Origin: Neocallimastix lanati (nom. inval.)
Lineage: Eukaryota; Neocallimastigomycota; Neocallimastigomycetes; Neocallimastigales; Neocallimastigaceae
Length of the DNA stretch: 33,766 nucleotides
NCBI GenBank assembly: GCA_016946835.1
Contig: JACVTC010000384.1
Span: 1-33,766, forward strand
Direction of reading: 5' to 3'
The translations under genes and the position numbers were made by a program. This document shows, in pieces, positions 17,610 through 30,420 of the stretch. The notes under the pieces are model-generated. The model was not told the DNA's origin. It worked only from the letters and a program-made list of their open reading frames with translations, and did not search any database. Every line of letters begins with the position of its first letter. The stretch's first letter is position 1.

Positions 17610-18295
17610 TTTAAATAATAATAATTTAAATATTAAACAAAAACTAATAAATAAAATATTTTAATATAGTTATTTAAAAATTAATAATTAATTAAATTTC
17701 ATAATTAAATATTAATAAATTATAGTTATAATACAATGAAAATAGCATTAAAAAAAATACTATTTGCTATTTATAAATTAAACATTAATCCAATCAATAT
17801 ATATTAATATAAATATTAAAATTATCATATTAAAATGAAAATTTTGTATAAATTTTATTATTAGTTATATATATTGATATTTTGGTATTATTTAGGTATT
17901 ATATTTATTATCTATTATATAATTTATTTTATTATTTATAATTTTAATAAATGTTTATTATTATTTATGATTCTTTAATATTTATAATTTTAATAAACGT
18001 TAATAATTATTTATTTATGATTCTTTAATTTATAATTTTAAAAAACGTTAATAATTATTTATTTATGATTCTTAAATTTATAACTTTTAATTATTTTTTT
18101 TTTAATAATTATTTTTAAAAATAAAAAATGGGTTATCCATATTTTAAAGTAAAACTTTTTTAAAATAAATTTAAGACATTTAAAATTATAAGGTCTTTAA
18201 TAAAAAAAAGATAGTTATACTCATTTCATGACCTTTTTTTAAATAAATAATTTTTGAAAAAAAATTAATTAATTTACATATAATAAAAAAATACT
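16886..18295. other. AT desert with homopolymer tracts
   Basis: No gene is seen. Contents include a duplicated AAATAAAACAAAATATTATA near 17010-17050, a TA run (about 17459-17477), the paired T and A tracts listed separately, and three tandem units of about 50 bases containing ATTTATGATTCTT (about 17963, 18013, 18062). Confidence 0.6.
17478..17605. repeat. Poly(T) and poly(A) tracts facing each other
   Basis: A pyrimidine-only tract, including about 30 consecutive T, is followed after about 28 bases by about 27 consecutive A. The two could pair as a long hairpin. Homopolymers of this length are also prone to assembly and length error. Confidence 0.75.
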
Positions 18296-18839
18296 TCTTC
18301 CCATAATGTTTAATTTTTTTTATTTTATTTAATTTTTTATTTTATTTTTTTTTTTTTTTAATAAAAATGAAAGAAAGAAAAAACCATAATAAAAAATATT
18401 ATTTTTTCTATCTTTCTAAAATTTAGCCTTTTAATAAGCAAAAAAAGGATAACAAAAAAAAATTCTTATATTCTTTTATTTTTTTTTCCTTTCTTTCTTT
18501 CTTTCTTATTTTTTTTAAATAAAAAACATATATATTATTGTTTTTAATTTTCTAAAATTTTAGCCTTTTACAATTAAAAAAAGAAAAAAAAATTCATCTC
18601 CTCCCTCTCATCACTTTTTTTTTATTTTTATTTTATTTTATTCTTTAAAAAAAATAATTAAAAATAAAAATAAAAAATTAAAATAAAAATGAAGGAAAAA
18701 TATTTTTTCTTTTTATCTTTCTAAAATAGAAAAAAAAAATTTCCTTCTTCCATTTCATCATTTTTTAATTTTTTTTATTTTTATTTTTATTTTATTTTTT
18801 TTTTAAAAATAATTTAAAATAAAAATAATAAAAAAATTA

Positions 18840-18874
<35 letters not shown>

Positions 18875-19349
18875 TTATTTCTTTTATCTTTCTAAAGTAG
18901 AAAAAAAAAAGAAAAAAATTTCCCTCTTCCTTTCATCATTTTTTAATTTAATTTATTTTTTTTTAAAAAATAATTTAAAATAAAAATAAAAAAAAAAATA
19001 AAAAAAAAAAGAAAGAAAAAAGAAAAATATTATTTCGTTTATCTTTCTAAAATAAAAAAAAAAAAAAAGAAAAAAATTCCCCTCTTCCTTTCATCATTTT
19101 TTAATTTTTTTTTATTTTTATTTTTATTTTATTTTTAAAATAAAATAATTTAAAATAAAAATAAAAAAAAATTAAAAAAAAAAAAGAAAGAAAGAAAGAA
19201 AAATATTTATTTCTTTTATTTTTCTAAAATAGAAAAAAAAAAAAAGAAAAAATTCCCCTCTTCCTTTCATCATTTTTTAATTTTTTTTTTTTATTTTTAT
19301 TTTTATTTTATTTTTAAAATAAAATAATTTAAAATAAAAATAAAAAAAA

Positions 19350-19383
<34 letters not shown>

Positions 19384-19640
19384 AAAGAAAGAAAAATATT
19401 TATTTCTTTTATTTTTCTAAAATAGAAAAAAAAGAAAAAGAAAAATTTTCCCCTCTTCCTCTCAACATTTTTTAATTTTTTTTTTTATTTTTATTTTTAT
19501 TTTATTTTTAAAATAAAATAATTTAAAATAAAAATAATAAAAAAAATTAATAAAAAAAAAAAGAAAGAAAGAAAGAAAAATATTTATTTCTTTTATCTTT
19601 CTAAAGTTAAACTTTTTACAAAGTAAAAAGCTTGCAATAA
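18296..19640. repeat. Pyrimidine/purine-rich tandem array, about 160-195 bp units
   Basis: Around six or seven units each carry a TATCTTTCTAAAATAG-like word, then A-runs, a CCTCTTCCTTTCATCATT word (at about 18600, 18741, 18921, 19079, 19255, 19451), TTTTTATTTTTATTTTA and GAAAGAAAGAAA. The spacing varies through homopolymer length. The leftmost copies are the most diverged and have TTTAGCCTTTTA in place of the later sequence. No coding content. Confidence 0.75.
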
Positions 19641-19773
19641 GAAAAAAAAAATTAAAAAAAAAAATAAATATTATCTATGCACCAAAAATAATTATTATCC
19701 CAAAAAAAAACCCACAATCAAAAATTTTATTTCGCTATTTAAAATTTTAATAATTATATAATTTTATTTTATT

Positions 19774-19804
<31 letters not shown>

Positions 19805-20921
19805 CCCATCACATAGATAAAAAACCAAAAAAAATGACCACCCCCTTAGCAAAAGCGGGTTTTATTTGTCAAAGTAGAAAAATTTTTCTATTTAAAAATC
19901 GATTGGTCCAAAAAAATTTAAATTTTTAATTTAATTATAGATTTATATTAAATTAATTATAAAATAAAATTTCGGATATGCCATTTTTTTAAAAACTTAA
20001 TTTTTTAAATTTTTTAATCAAAATTTAATTTTAAAGCTGAAAAGAAAAAACTTTTTTTTTTTTTTTTAATTATTATATTAATATATAGATAAAAAATAAT
20101 AATAGATAAATATAAAATATTAATGAACAATATTTAATTATAGTTTATTTTAGAGTACATTAGATGATTAATTTTTTTAAGGAATAAAAAAAAATAAAAA
20201 TAAATAAAAATATTATTTATACTAAAAAATAAAATCAAATAGTATTTTATTAAACACAATATAATTAATCTACATTTAGGATTATAAAAATATTTAAATC
20301 TTTAACTATAAAAATTATTAAATAATTAAAAAATAAAATAATATCTAATGTACATAACCACGAATAAATTATATAAAAATAATTAATAAGAAATTAACAA
20401 TTAAAATAATTTATAAATATATATATTTTTTTATTTTATTATTTTTTTATTTAATTTTTTTTTTTTGTAGCATTTATTTATTATTTATTATTTAATTATT
20501 TAATTATTTAATTATTATTTATTTATTTATTATTTAATTATTAATTATTTATTATTTATTATTTATTATTTTTTATTACTTATTTATTACTTATTATTTA
20601 ATTATTTATTATTTATTATTTTTATTTATTATTTATTTTTTTATTTATTATTTATTATTTATTTTTTTATTTATTATTTATTATTTATTTATATATAATT
20701 TTTATTTACTTATTTCTTTTTTTATTTTATAAAAAAAAAAGGAAAAGAATAAATTATTATAAATAAAAAAAATAAATATATATATTTAAAATTAAGTAAT
20801 ACTAAATATTATTATTTTATTTTATAAAAAAAATAAAAATATATCTTTAAAATTAAATAAAATATTAAATATATATTTGATTTAATTTATGATACATTTT
20901 GAAATACAACTTTCTCTTTAG
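19641..20921. other. AT desert with TTATTTATTA microsatellite
   Basis: No gene. It includes a T-run of about 28 bases (about 19777-19804), a slightly GC-richer patch at 19805-19910 with ACCCCC and GCGGGT words that I cannot identify, and a long imperfect TTATTTATTATTTA microsatellite at about 20470-20700. Confidence 0.55.
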
Positions 20922-21455
20922 AAATTTTTAGGTCAAAAAAATTTTTTGGGGTATTGAAAAATTTAGGGTCAAAGAATTTTTTAGGTCAAAAAATTTTTTT
21001 GGTTTATTGAAAAATTTAGGGTCAAAGAATTTTTTAGGTCAAAAAATTTTTTTTGATTATTGAAAAATTTAGGGTCAAAAAATTTTTTTGGTTTATTGAA
21101 AAATTTAGGGTCAAAGAATTTTTTAGGTCAAAAAATTTTTTTGGGTTATTGAAAAATTTAGGGTCAAAGAATTTTTTAGGTCAAAAAATTTTTTTGGGTT
21201 ATTGAAAAATTTAGGGTCAAAGAGAATTTAGAGTCAAAAAATTTTTAGGTCAAAAAATTTTTTTGGGTTATTGAAAAAATTAGGGTCAAAGAAATTTTTA
21301 GGTCAAAAAATTTTTTTGGGTTATTGAAAAATTTAGGGTCAAAGAAAATTTAAGGTCAAAGAAAATTTAAGGTCAAAGAAATTTTTTTGGGTTATTGAAA
21401 AATTTAGGGTCAAAGAAGATTTAAGGTCAAAGAAATTTTTTGGGTTATTGAAATT
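20922..21455. repeat. Roughly 53-bp tandem array with telomere-like words
   Basis: About ten units contain TTATTGAAAAATTTAGGGTC, AAAGAATTTTTTAGGTC and AAAAAATTTTTTTGG. Unit starts are mostly 52-55 bases apart (20952, 21004, 21058), with one shortened copy and some longer units. Each full unit has TTAGGGTC and TTAGGTC in the same orientation. The right-hand units are diverged (GAAAATTTAAGGTC). Confidence 0.85.
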
Positions 21456-22232
21456 AGTGGATATATAAAATATAAGTAAAATTAATAATAATAATCAATA
21501 AATATTTATATTTTGATAAAAAAAGTAATAAATGTAAATAAATAAAATAAAATGTTATTTATTATTTTATTATTTTTATTTCAAGAGGTACATAACTTTT
21601 AATATTATTACTATTTTTTATTATTCATAATTATTATTAATAAGATGAATATTTATTTAAATATTAATTATTAAATATTCATTCTTTAATAAAATAAACA
21701 TTTAAGAAATATTATTTAAAAGATATATTATTTATTGTACTACCATTTTTATTTCAAGAATTATTAAGCTTTAAATATTATATATATTTATTTAGTATAT
21801 TAATATTTATTACTAACAATATTTTTATAAAGGATTTTGAAGATTAATATTTAATTAATCATTTAGTATTCAAAACATAATAAAATAAACCTATAATGAT
21901 AAAAAAGAAAATATAAAAGTACTTTTTTATAAAAAAAATAATGTCAAAACTTTATAATAACATAAAATATGTATTTTAATAATTTTTATAAAAAATAAAT
22001 AAAATTAAATAATTTTTCTTAATTATTAATAATAATTTTTTAAATATAATATTTTTTATATATATTTAAATATTAAATATTTTTTAAATCAAAAATAAAA
22101 AGAATAAATAATTAAAGGTCACTCACTTTACAAATAATTTCTTTTTTATAGTAATTAAATGATATATTTTTATAGTTCTAATATAATTATTTTAAAAGAA
22201 ACTAAATTATATATTTCATTTTTTTTATTTAT

Positions 22233-22272
<40 letters not shown>

Positions 22273-22500
22273 GATTTGAGACTTAGATATTTTATTTAAA
22301 AATTAATAAAGATTCAAATTTTATTTAAATAATATAATAAAAAGGCATATAATAATATATTATTTGAAAATACAATATTACTTGTTTATGAAAAATTAAA
22401 ATTTATTTTTTTTTTTTTGTTTGTTTTTTTGTTTTTTTGTTTTGGTTTTTTTTTTTTTTTTTTTATTTGTTTGTATGTGTGTGTGTTTCAAAAAATAGTG
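21456..22500. other. AT desert
   Basis: I see no gene and no clear tandem structure. An A-run of about 29 bases lies at about 22241-22269, T-rich tracts at 22408-22465, and a short GT run (TGTGTGTGTG) near 22476. Confidence 0.55.
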
Positions 22501-22880
22501 TTGAGATTTAATGGTTTACAATTATTGAAATAACTAATGAACAAATTAAAATTATATTATAAGATGCTTATCAATTAAATGTATATTTTATTAAATGTTG
22601 AACCCTTCACAACTAAATTTTCAAGATATTCAAATATTTGTTTAAACTTAGGGTTATTTTTATTAAATTATTAATAATACATATAGATAGTTTTGAGATT
22701 TGAAGTTTTATAACTTTTTAAATTTTTAACGAATAAATGAAAATAATATATCACTAGATGCACAATAAATAGGGTTTTATTATATTAAACGTTGAATTCA
22801 TCGCAACTAAATTTTAAAATTATTCAAGTATTTTTTTAATTTTTTTAAAAATTTTATAATTAATTTTAATTATTAACCCT
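22501..22880. repeat. Two degraded units at the satellite edge
   Basis: GAGATTT followed later by GTTGAACCCTTCACAACTAA (about 22503 and 22598) recurs in diverged form about 193 bases on (about 22696 and 22792, GTTGAATTCATCGCAACTAA). The spacing equals the period of the adjacent satellite, and AATAACTAATGAA resembles its AATAACTCATGAA. These look like old, decayed satellite units. Confidence 0.6.
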
Positions 22881-25800
22881 GAAATAATATTGTATATACG
22901 ATGAAATAACTCATGAAATAGTAAACCTAGAATAAAATAAATTATATCATTAGAAAAGCATTTGTTTTCGCTTACTTAAAATGAAAATAAATTATTTGTA
23001 ACTTCATTTTTAAAAAAAAAAATTTTTTTTTTATTTTTTAGTAAAATTTTTGTAATAAATTTTTATAATAATCATGAATCAAGTTGGAAATATGGGTTGA
23101 AATAACTCATGAAATAATAATCTTAAAATAAAAATAAATATATCATTAGAAAAGCTTTTGTTTGCACTTACTTAAAATGAATATAAATTATTTGTAACTT
23201 CATTTTTAAAAAAAATTTTTTTTTTTTTTTCTCAGTAAAATTTTTATTATAAATTTTTATAATAATCATGAATCAAGTTGGAAATATGGGTTGAAATAAT
23301 TCATGAAATAATAATCTTAAAATAAAAATAAATATATCATTAGAAAAGCTTTTGTTTGCACTTACTTAAAATGAAAATAAATTATTTGTAACTTCATTTT
23401 TAAAAAAAAAATTTTTTTTTTTTTTTTTCAGTAAAATTTTTATAATAAATTTTTATAATAATCATAAATCAAGTTGGATATATAGGTTGAAATAAATCAT
23501 GAAATAGTAAACCTAGAATAAAATATATTATATCATTAGAAAAGCATTTGTTTTCGCTTACTTAAAATGAAAATAAATTATTTGTAACTTCATTTTTAAA
23601 AAAAAAAAAATTTTTTTTATTTTTTACTAAAATTTTTATAATAAATTTTTATAATAATCATGAATCAAGTTGGAAATATGGGTTGAAATAACTCATGAAG
23701 TAGTAAACCTAGAATAAAATAAATTATATCATTAGAAAAGTATTTGTTTTCTCTTACTTAAAATGAATATAAATTATTTGTAACTTCATTTTTAAAAAAA
23801 AAATTTTTTTTTTATTTTTTACTAAAATTTTTATAATAAATTTTTATAATAATCATGAAACAAGTTGGAAATATGGGTTGAAATAATTCATGAAATAATA
23901 ATCTTAAAATAAAAATAAATATATCATTAGAAAAGCTTTTGTTTGCACTTACTTAAAATGAAAATAAATTATTTGTAACTTCATTTTTAAAAAAAAAATT
24001 TTTTTTTTTTTTTTTTCTCAGTAAAATTTTTATAATAAATTTTTATAATAATCATGAAACAAGTTAGAAATATGGGTTGAAATAACTCATGAAATAGTAA
24101 ACTTAGAATAAAATATATTACATCATTAGAAATACATTTATTTGCGCTTACTTAAAATGAAAATAAATTATTTGTAACTTCATTTTTAAAAAAAAAAATT
24201 TTTTTTTATTTTTCAGTAAAATTTTTATAATAAATTTTTATAATAATCATGAAACAAGTTAGAAATATGGGTTGAAATAACTCATGAAATGGTAAACATA
24301 GAATAAAATATATTATATAATTAGAAAAGCATTCGTTTTCGCTTACTTAAAATGAATATAAATTATTTGTAACTTCATTTTTAAAAAAAAAAAAATTTTT
24401 TTTTTATTTTTTACTAAAATTTTTATAATAAATTTTTATAATAATCATGAATCAAGTTAGAAATATGGGTTGAAATAACTCATGAAGTAGTAAACCTAGA
24501 ATAAAATATATTATATCATTAGAAAAGCATTTGTTTTCGCTTACTTAAAATGAATATAAATTATTTGTAACTTCATTTTTAAAAAAAATTTTTTTTTTTT
24601 TTTCTCAGTAAAATTTTTATTATAAATTTTTATAATAATCATGAATCAAGTTGGAAATATGGGTTGAAATAATTCATGAAATAATAATCTTAAAATAAAA
24701 ATAAATATATCATTAGAAAAGCTTTTGTTTGCACTTACTTAAAATGAAAATAAATTATTTGTAACTTCATTTTTAAAAAAAAAATTTTTTTATTTTTTTG
24801 TAAAATTTTTATAATAAATTTTTATAATAATCATGAAACAAGTTGGAAATATGGGTTGAAATAACTCATGAAGTAGTAAACCTAGAATAAAATAAATTAT
24901 ATCATTAGAAAAGCATTTGTTTTCTCTTACTTAAAATGAAAATAAATTATTTGTAACTTCATTTTTTAAAAAAAAATTTTTTTTTTTATTTTTCAGTATA
25001 ATTTTTATAATAAATTTTTATAATAAGCATGAAACAAGTTGGATATATAGGTTGAAATAACTCATGAAGTAGTAAACCTAGAATAAAATAAATTATATCA
25101 TTAGAAAAGCATTTGTTTTCTCTTACTTAAAATGAATATAAATTATTTGTAACTTCATTTTTAAAAAAAAATTTTTTTTTTATTTTTTACTAAAATTTTT
25201 ATAATAAATTTTTATAATAATCATGAATCAAGTTAGAAATATGGGTTGAAATAATTCATGAAATAGTAAAAGTAGAATAAAATATAATATATCATTAGAA
25301 ATGCATTTGTTTTCTCTTACTAAAAATGAAAATAAATTATTTGTAACTTCATTTTTAAAAAAAAAATTTTTTTTTTATTTTTCAGTAAAATTTTTATAAT
25401 AAATTTTTATAATAATCATGAATCAAGTTGGAAATATGGGTTGAAATAACTCATGAAGTAGTAAACCTAGAATAAAATAAATTATATCATTAGAAAAGCA
25501 TTTGTTTTCTCTTACTTAAAATGTAAATAAATTATATGTAACTTCATTTTTAAAAAAAAAAAATTTTTTTTTTTTTCAGTAAAATTTTTATAATAAATTT
25601 TTATAATAAGGATGGATCAAGTTGGAAATATGGGTTGAAATAACTCATGAAATAGTACTCTTAGAATAAAATAAATTATATAATTAAAAAAGTATTTGTT
25701 TTCTCTTACTTAAAATGAAAACAAATTATTTGGAACTTCATTTTTAAAAATAAATTAATTTTTTTTTTTTTTTCAGTAAAATTTTTATAATAAATTTTTA

Positions 25801-27790
25801 TAATAATCATGAATCAAGTATGAAATATGGGTTGAAATAACTCATGAAATAGTAAACTTAGAATAAAATATAATATATCATTAGAAATGTTTTTGTTTGC
25901 GCTTACTTAAAATGAATATAAATTATTTGTAACTTCATTTTTTAAAAAAAAAAAAATTTTTTTTTTTTTCAGTAAAATTTTTATAATAAGTTTTTATAAT
26001 AAGCATGGATCAAGTTGGAAATATGGGTTGATATAACTCATGAAGTAGTAAACCTAGAATAAAACAAATTATATCATTAGAAAAGCATTTGTTTTCGCTT
26101 ACTTAAAATGAATATAAATTATTTGTAACTTCATTTTTAGAAAAAAAATTTTTTTTTTTTTTTTTCAGTAAAATTTTTATAATAAATTTTTATAATAAGG
26201 ATGGATCAAGTTGGAAATATTAGTTAAAATAACTCATGAAGTAGTATACCTATAATAAAATAAATTATATCATTAGAAAAGCATTTGTTTTCGCTTACTT
26301 AAAATGAATATAAATTATTTGTAACTTCATTTTTAAAAAAAAAATTTTTTTTTTATTTTTTACTAAAATTTTTATAATAAATTTTTATAATAATCATGAA
26401 ACAAGTTGGAAATATGGGTTGAAATAATTCATGAAATAATAATCTTAAAATAAAAATAAATATATCATTAGAAAAGCTTTTGTTTGCACTTACTTAAAAT
26501 GAAAATAAATTATTTGTAACTTCATTTTTAAAAAAAAAAATTTTTTTTTTTATTTTTTACTAAAATTTTTATAATATATTTTTATAATAAGCATGGATCA
26601 AGTTGGATATATAGGTTGAAATAAATCATGAAATAGTAAACCTAGAATAAAATATATTATATCATTAGAAAAGCATTTGTTTTCTCTTACTTAAAATGAA
26701 TATTAATTATTTGTAACTTCATTTTTAAAAAAAAAAAAATTTTTTTTTTATTTTTTACTAAAATTTTTATAATAATCATGAATCAAGTTAGAAATATGGG
26801 TTGAAATAATTCATGAAATAGTAAAAGTAGAATAAAATATAATATATCATTAGAAATGCATTTGTTTTCTCTTACTTAAAATGAAAATAAATTGTTTGTA
26901 AAATCATTTTTAAAAAAAAAAATTTTTTTTTTATTTTTCAGTAAAATTTTTATAATAAATTTTTATAATAAGCATGGATCAAGTTGGAAATATGGGTTGA
27001 AATAACTCATGAAGTAGTAAACCTAGAATAAAATATATTATATCATTAGAAAAGCATTTGTTTTCGCTTACTTAAAATGAATATAAATTATTTGTAACTT
27101 CATTTTTAAAAAAAAAATTTTTTTTTTTTTTTTCAATAAAATTTTTATAATAAATTTTTATAATAATCATGAATCAAGTTGGAAATATAGGTTGAAATAA
27201 CTCATGAAGTAGTAAACCTAGAATAAAATAAATTATATCATTAGAAAAGCATTTGTTTTCTCTTACTTAAAATGAATATTAATTAATTGTAACTTCATTT
27301 TTAAAAAAAAAATTTTTTTTTTATTTTTTACTAAAATTTTTATAATAAATTTTTATAATAATCATGAATCAAGTTAGAAATATGGGTTGAAATAATTCAT
27401 GAAATAGTAAAAGTAGAATAAAATATAATATATCATTAGAAATGCATTTGTTTTCTCTTACTTAAAATGAAAATAAATTGTTTGTAAAATCATTTTTAAA
27501 AAAAAAATTTTTTTTTTTATTTTTCAGTAAAATTTTTATAATAATTTTTTTTAATAAGCATGGATCAAGTTGGATATATAGGTTGAAATAATTCATGAAG
27601 TTCTAAGCTTAGAATAAAATAAATTATATCATAAGAAAAGCATTTGTTTTCGCTAATTTTAAATGAATATAAATTATTTGTAACTTCATTTTTAAAAATA
27701 GATATTTTTTTTTTAATAAAATTTTTATAATAAGCATGAATCAAGTTGGATATATAGGTTAAAATAATTCATGAAAAAATAAGTATATAA
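22881..27790. repeat. About 195-bp satellite, about 25 tandem copies
   Basis: The junction word AATCATGAATCAAGTT or its variants occurs 25 times, from about 23071 to 27733, almost always 192-199 bases apart. Exceptions are one 185-base unit and a 176-base last unit. Each unit carries ATGGGTTGAAATAA, CATTAGAAAAGC, CTTACTTAAAATGAA, TTTGTAACTTCATTTTTA, then an A8-13/T8-19 block and AAAATTTTTATAATAA. Several variant classes are interspersed. No coding potential. The period is close to a nucleosome repeat length; centromeric or subtelomeric satellite is possible. Confidence 0.92.
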
Positions 27791-28059
27791 TAAAAATGAA
27801 AATATCATTAAATATTTAATATTAGAAATATTTAATTTATAAAAATTTAAACTCTTAATTATTAATATTTAAAGCTGATAATTAAAAAAAAATACCTATT
27901 CATATGTAATAAAATATTATTTATAATTAGATATATAAAAAAAATATAAATTTAAATATTAAATAAATTTAATTTAAAATATTAATGAATAAATATTAAT
28001 TATATAAATAATTAAATATTTTAATAAAAAAAAATATTTTTATTTTATAGAATAAAATA

Positions 28060-29870
28060 AAGCATATTTAAGCCATATATGTCAAAAAAAATAGCGAAAA
28101 AACTTTTTTCTTTCAAATGCAAAAATATTTGAATATTTTATTCATAATAAGCAAAAGTATTTTCAGATTAATTTTTTTTTATAATTATTATTTAAAATAA
28201 AAAGTTTATATAAGTGGATGTATATTATGTTTATAAATAAATCAACTATACATATTAATGAATAAATAATTATAAAATAAATAAATAAATAATTTAATAA
28301 ACAAATTCTTTTATTTTTGGTAAATAAAAAAAATTTGCTCAAACCGTATATGTCAAAAAAAAATAGCGAAAAAACTTTTTTCTTTAAAATGCAAAAATAT
28401 TTGAATATTTTATTCCCAATAAGCAAAAGTATTTTCAGATTAATTTTTTTTTATATAATTATTATTTAAAATAAAAAGTTTATATAAGTGGATGTATATT
28501 ATGTTTATAAATAAATCAACTATACATATTAATGAATAAATAATTATAAAATAAATAAATAAATAATTTAATAAACAAATTCTTTTATTTTTGGTAAATA
28601 AAAAAAATTTGCTCAAACCGTATATGTCAAAAAAAAAATAGCGAAAAAACTTTTTTCTTTAAAATGCAAAAATATTTGAATATTTTATTCATAATAAGCA
28701 AAAGTATTTTCAGATTAATTTTTTTTATATAATTATTATTTAAAATAAAAAGTTTATATAAGTGGATGTATATTATGTTTATAAATAAATCAACTATACA
28801 TATTAATGAATAAATAATTATAAAATAAATAAATAAATAATTTAATAAACAAATTCTTTTATTTTTGGTAAATAAAAAAAATTTGCTCAAACCGTATATG
28901 TCAAAAAAAAAATAGCGAAAAAACTTTTTTCTTTAAAATGCAAAAATATTTGAATATTTTATTCATAATAAGCAAAAGTATTTTCAGATTAATTTTTTAT
29001 ATATAATTATTATTTAAAATAAAAAGTTTATATAAGTGGATGTATATTATGTTTATAAATAAATCAACTATACATATTAATGAATAAATAATTATAAAAT
29101 AAATAAATAAATAATTTAATAAACAAATTCTTTTATTTTTGGTAAATAAAAAAAATTTGCTCAAACCGTATATGTCAAAAAAAAATAGCTAAAAAACTTT
29201 TTTCTCTAAAATGCAAAAATATTTGAATATTTTATTCATAATAAGCAAAAGTATTTTCAGATTAATTTTTTTTTATATAATTATTATTTAAAATAAAAAG
29301 TTTATATAAGTGGATGTATATTATGTTTATAAATAAATCAACTATACATATTAATGAATAAATAATTATAAAATAAATAAATAAATAATTTCATAAACAA
29401 ATTCTTTTATTTTTGGTAAATAAAAAAAATTTGCTCAAACCGTATATGTCAAAAAAAAATAGCTAAAAAACTTTTTTCTCTAAAATGCAAAAATATTTTA
29501 ATATTTTATTCCTAATAAGCAAAAGTATTTTTGGATTAATTTTTTTTATATAATTATTATTTAAAATAAAAAGTTTATATAAGTGGATGTATATTATGTT
29601 TATAAATAAATCAACTATACATATTAATGAATAAATAATTATAAAATAAATAAATAAATAATTTCATAAACAAATTCTTTTATTTTTGGTAAATAAAAAA
29701 AATTTGCTCAAACCGTATATGTCAAAAAAAAAATAGCGAAAAAACTTTTTTCTTTAAAATGCAAAAATATTTGAATATTTTATTCCTAATAAGCAAAAGT
29801 ATTTTCAGATTAATTTTTTTTATATAATTATTATTTAAAATAAAAAGTTTATATAAGTGAATGTAAAAAT
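28060..29870. repeat. 274-bp satellite, seven tandem copies, nearly identical
   Basis: The word TATATGTCAAAAAAAA recurs with its GTC at about 28081, 28352, 28626, 28900, 29174, 29448 and 29721, a period of 271-274 bases. Units are almost identical (CAAATTCTTTTATTTTTGG, TTTGCTCAAACCG, AGTGGATGTATATTATG), with a few substitutions such as AGCGAA/AGCTAA. The last copy decays at about 29862. High identity implies recent expansion or homogenisation. Minus-strand frames of 87 codons inside it are repeats of the same low-complexity sequence, not genes. Confidence 0.93.
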
Positions 29871-30133
29871 ATAAATAAATAAATTTATTTATTAACATTA
29901 ATGAATGTAAATTAATAATATAAATAAATATTTTAATATAAATATTAATGAATATATTAATATATTAAATAAATATTTTGACATATCTATTAATGAACAT
30001 GTATTAATAATATAAATAAATAATTCAATATAGTTATTAATGAATATTTATTAATAAAATAAATAAAATAGGATTATGAGTTGCATTTCGGATAACGTGG
30101 CTTTTTAAATTTAAATAAATTAAATCGGAGAGA
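29871..30133. other. AT desert of degenerate short repeats, with one complex word
   Basis: Loose copies of AATAAATATTTTxATATAxxxATTAATGAATAT at about 45-base spacing, like the array at 32.4-33.1 kb. A complex word, CATTTCGGATAACGTGGC (about 30086-30103), recurs about 958 bases to the right. No gene. Confidence 0.6.
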
Positions 30134-30420
30134 TGTGCTTTTCACAAAATGTGGCTTAAAATATTTTTATTATTTATTATTTATTTATTATATTATTATA
30201 ATTATTTATTATATTTATTATTTGTTATTATATTTTATATTTATTATTTGCTGTTGTTTATTATTTATTATTATTTTTTATATTTATTATTTCCTATTAT
30301 TTATTATTTGCTATTATTTATTATTTATTATTTATTATTTACTAGGGTTATTTATTGGTTAAAAAAATATATATTGTGGCAATTAATTAAAAATATTTAA
30401 GCCACATTGTGAAAAACACA
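30134..30420. mobile_element. Foldback (MITE-like) element 1
   Basis: The left arm (30134-30169, beginning TGTGCTTTTCACAAAATGTGG) and the right arm (30388-30420, ending CACATTGTGAAAAACACA) are inverted complements over about 33 bases with few mismatches, enclosing about 220 bases of TTATTATTTATT microsatellite. There is no coding content; small frames in the loop are low-complexity. It resembles a non-autonomous inverted-repeat element. No target-site duplication could be confirmed. Confidence 0.65.

Noticed and set aside
28163-28890. Two 87-codon minus-strand frames with near-identical sequence
   Set aside because: They are the same stretch of the 274-bp satellite read twice from different starting points.
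22881-29870. CRISPR-like array
   Set aside because: Whole units repeat with no short repeat/unique spacer alternation; these are satellites.
30135-30400. Plus-strand frames of 75-83 codons, Tyr/Leu/Ile-rich
   Set aside because: They lie in the TTATTATTTATT loop of a foldback element and are low-complexity.
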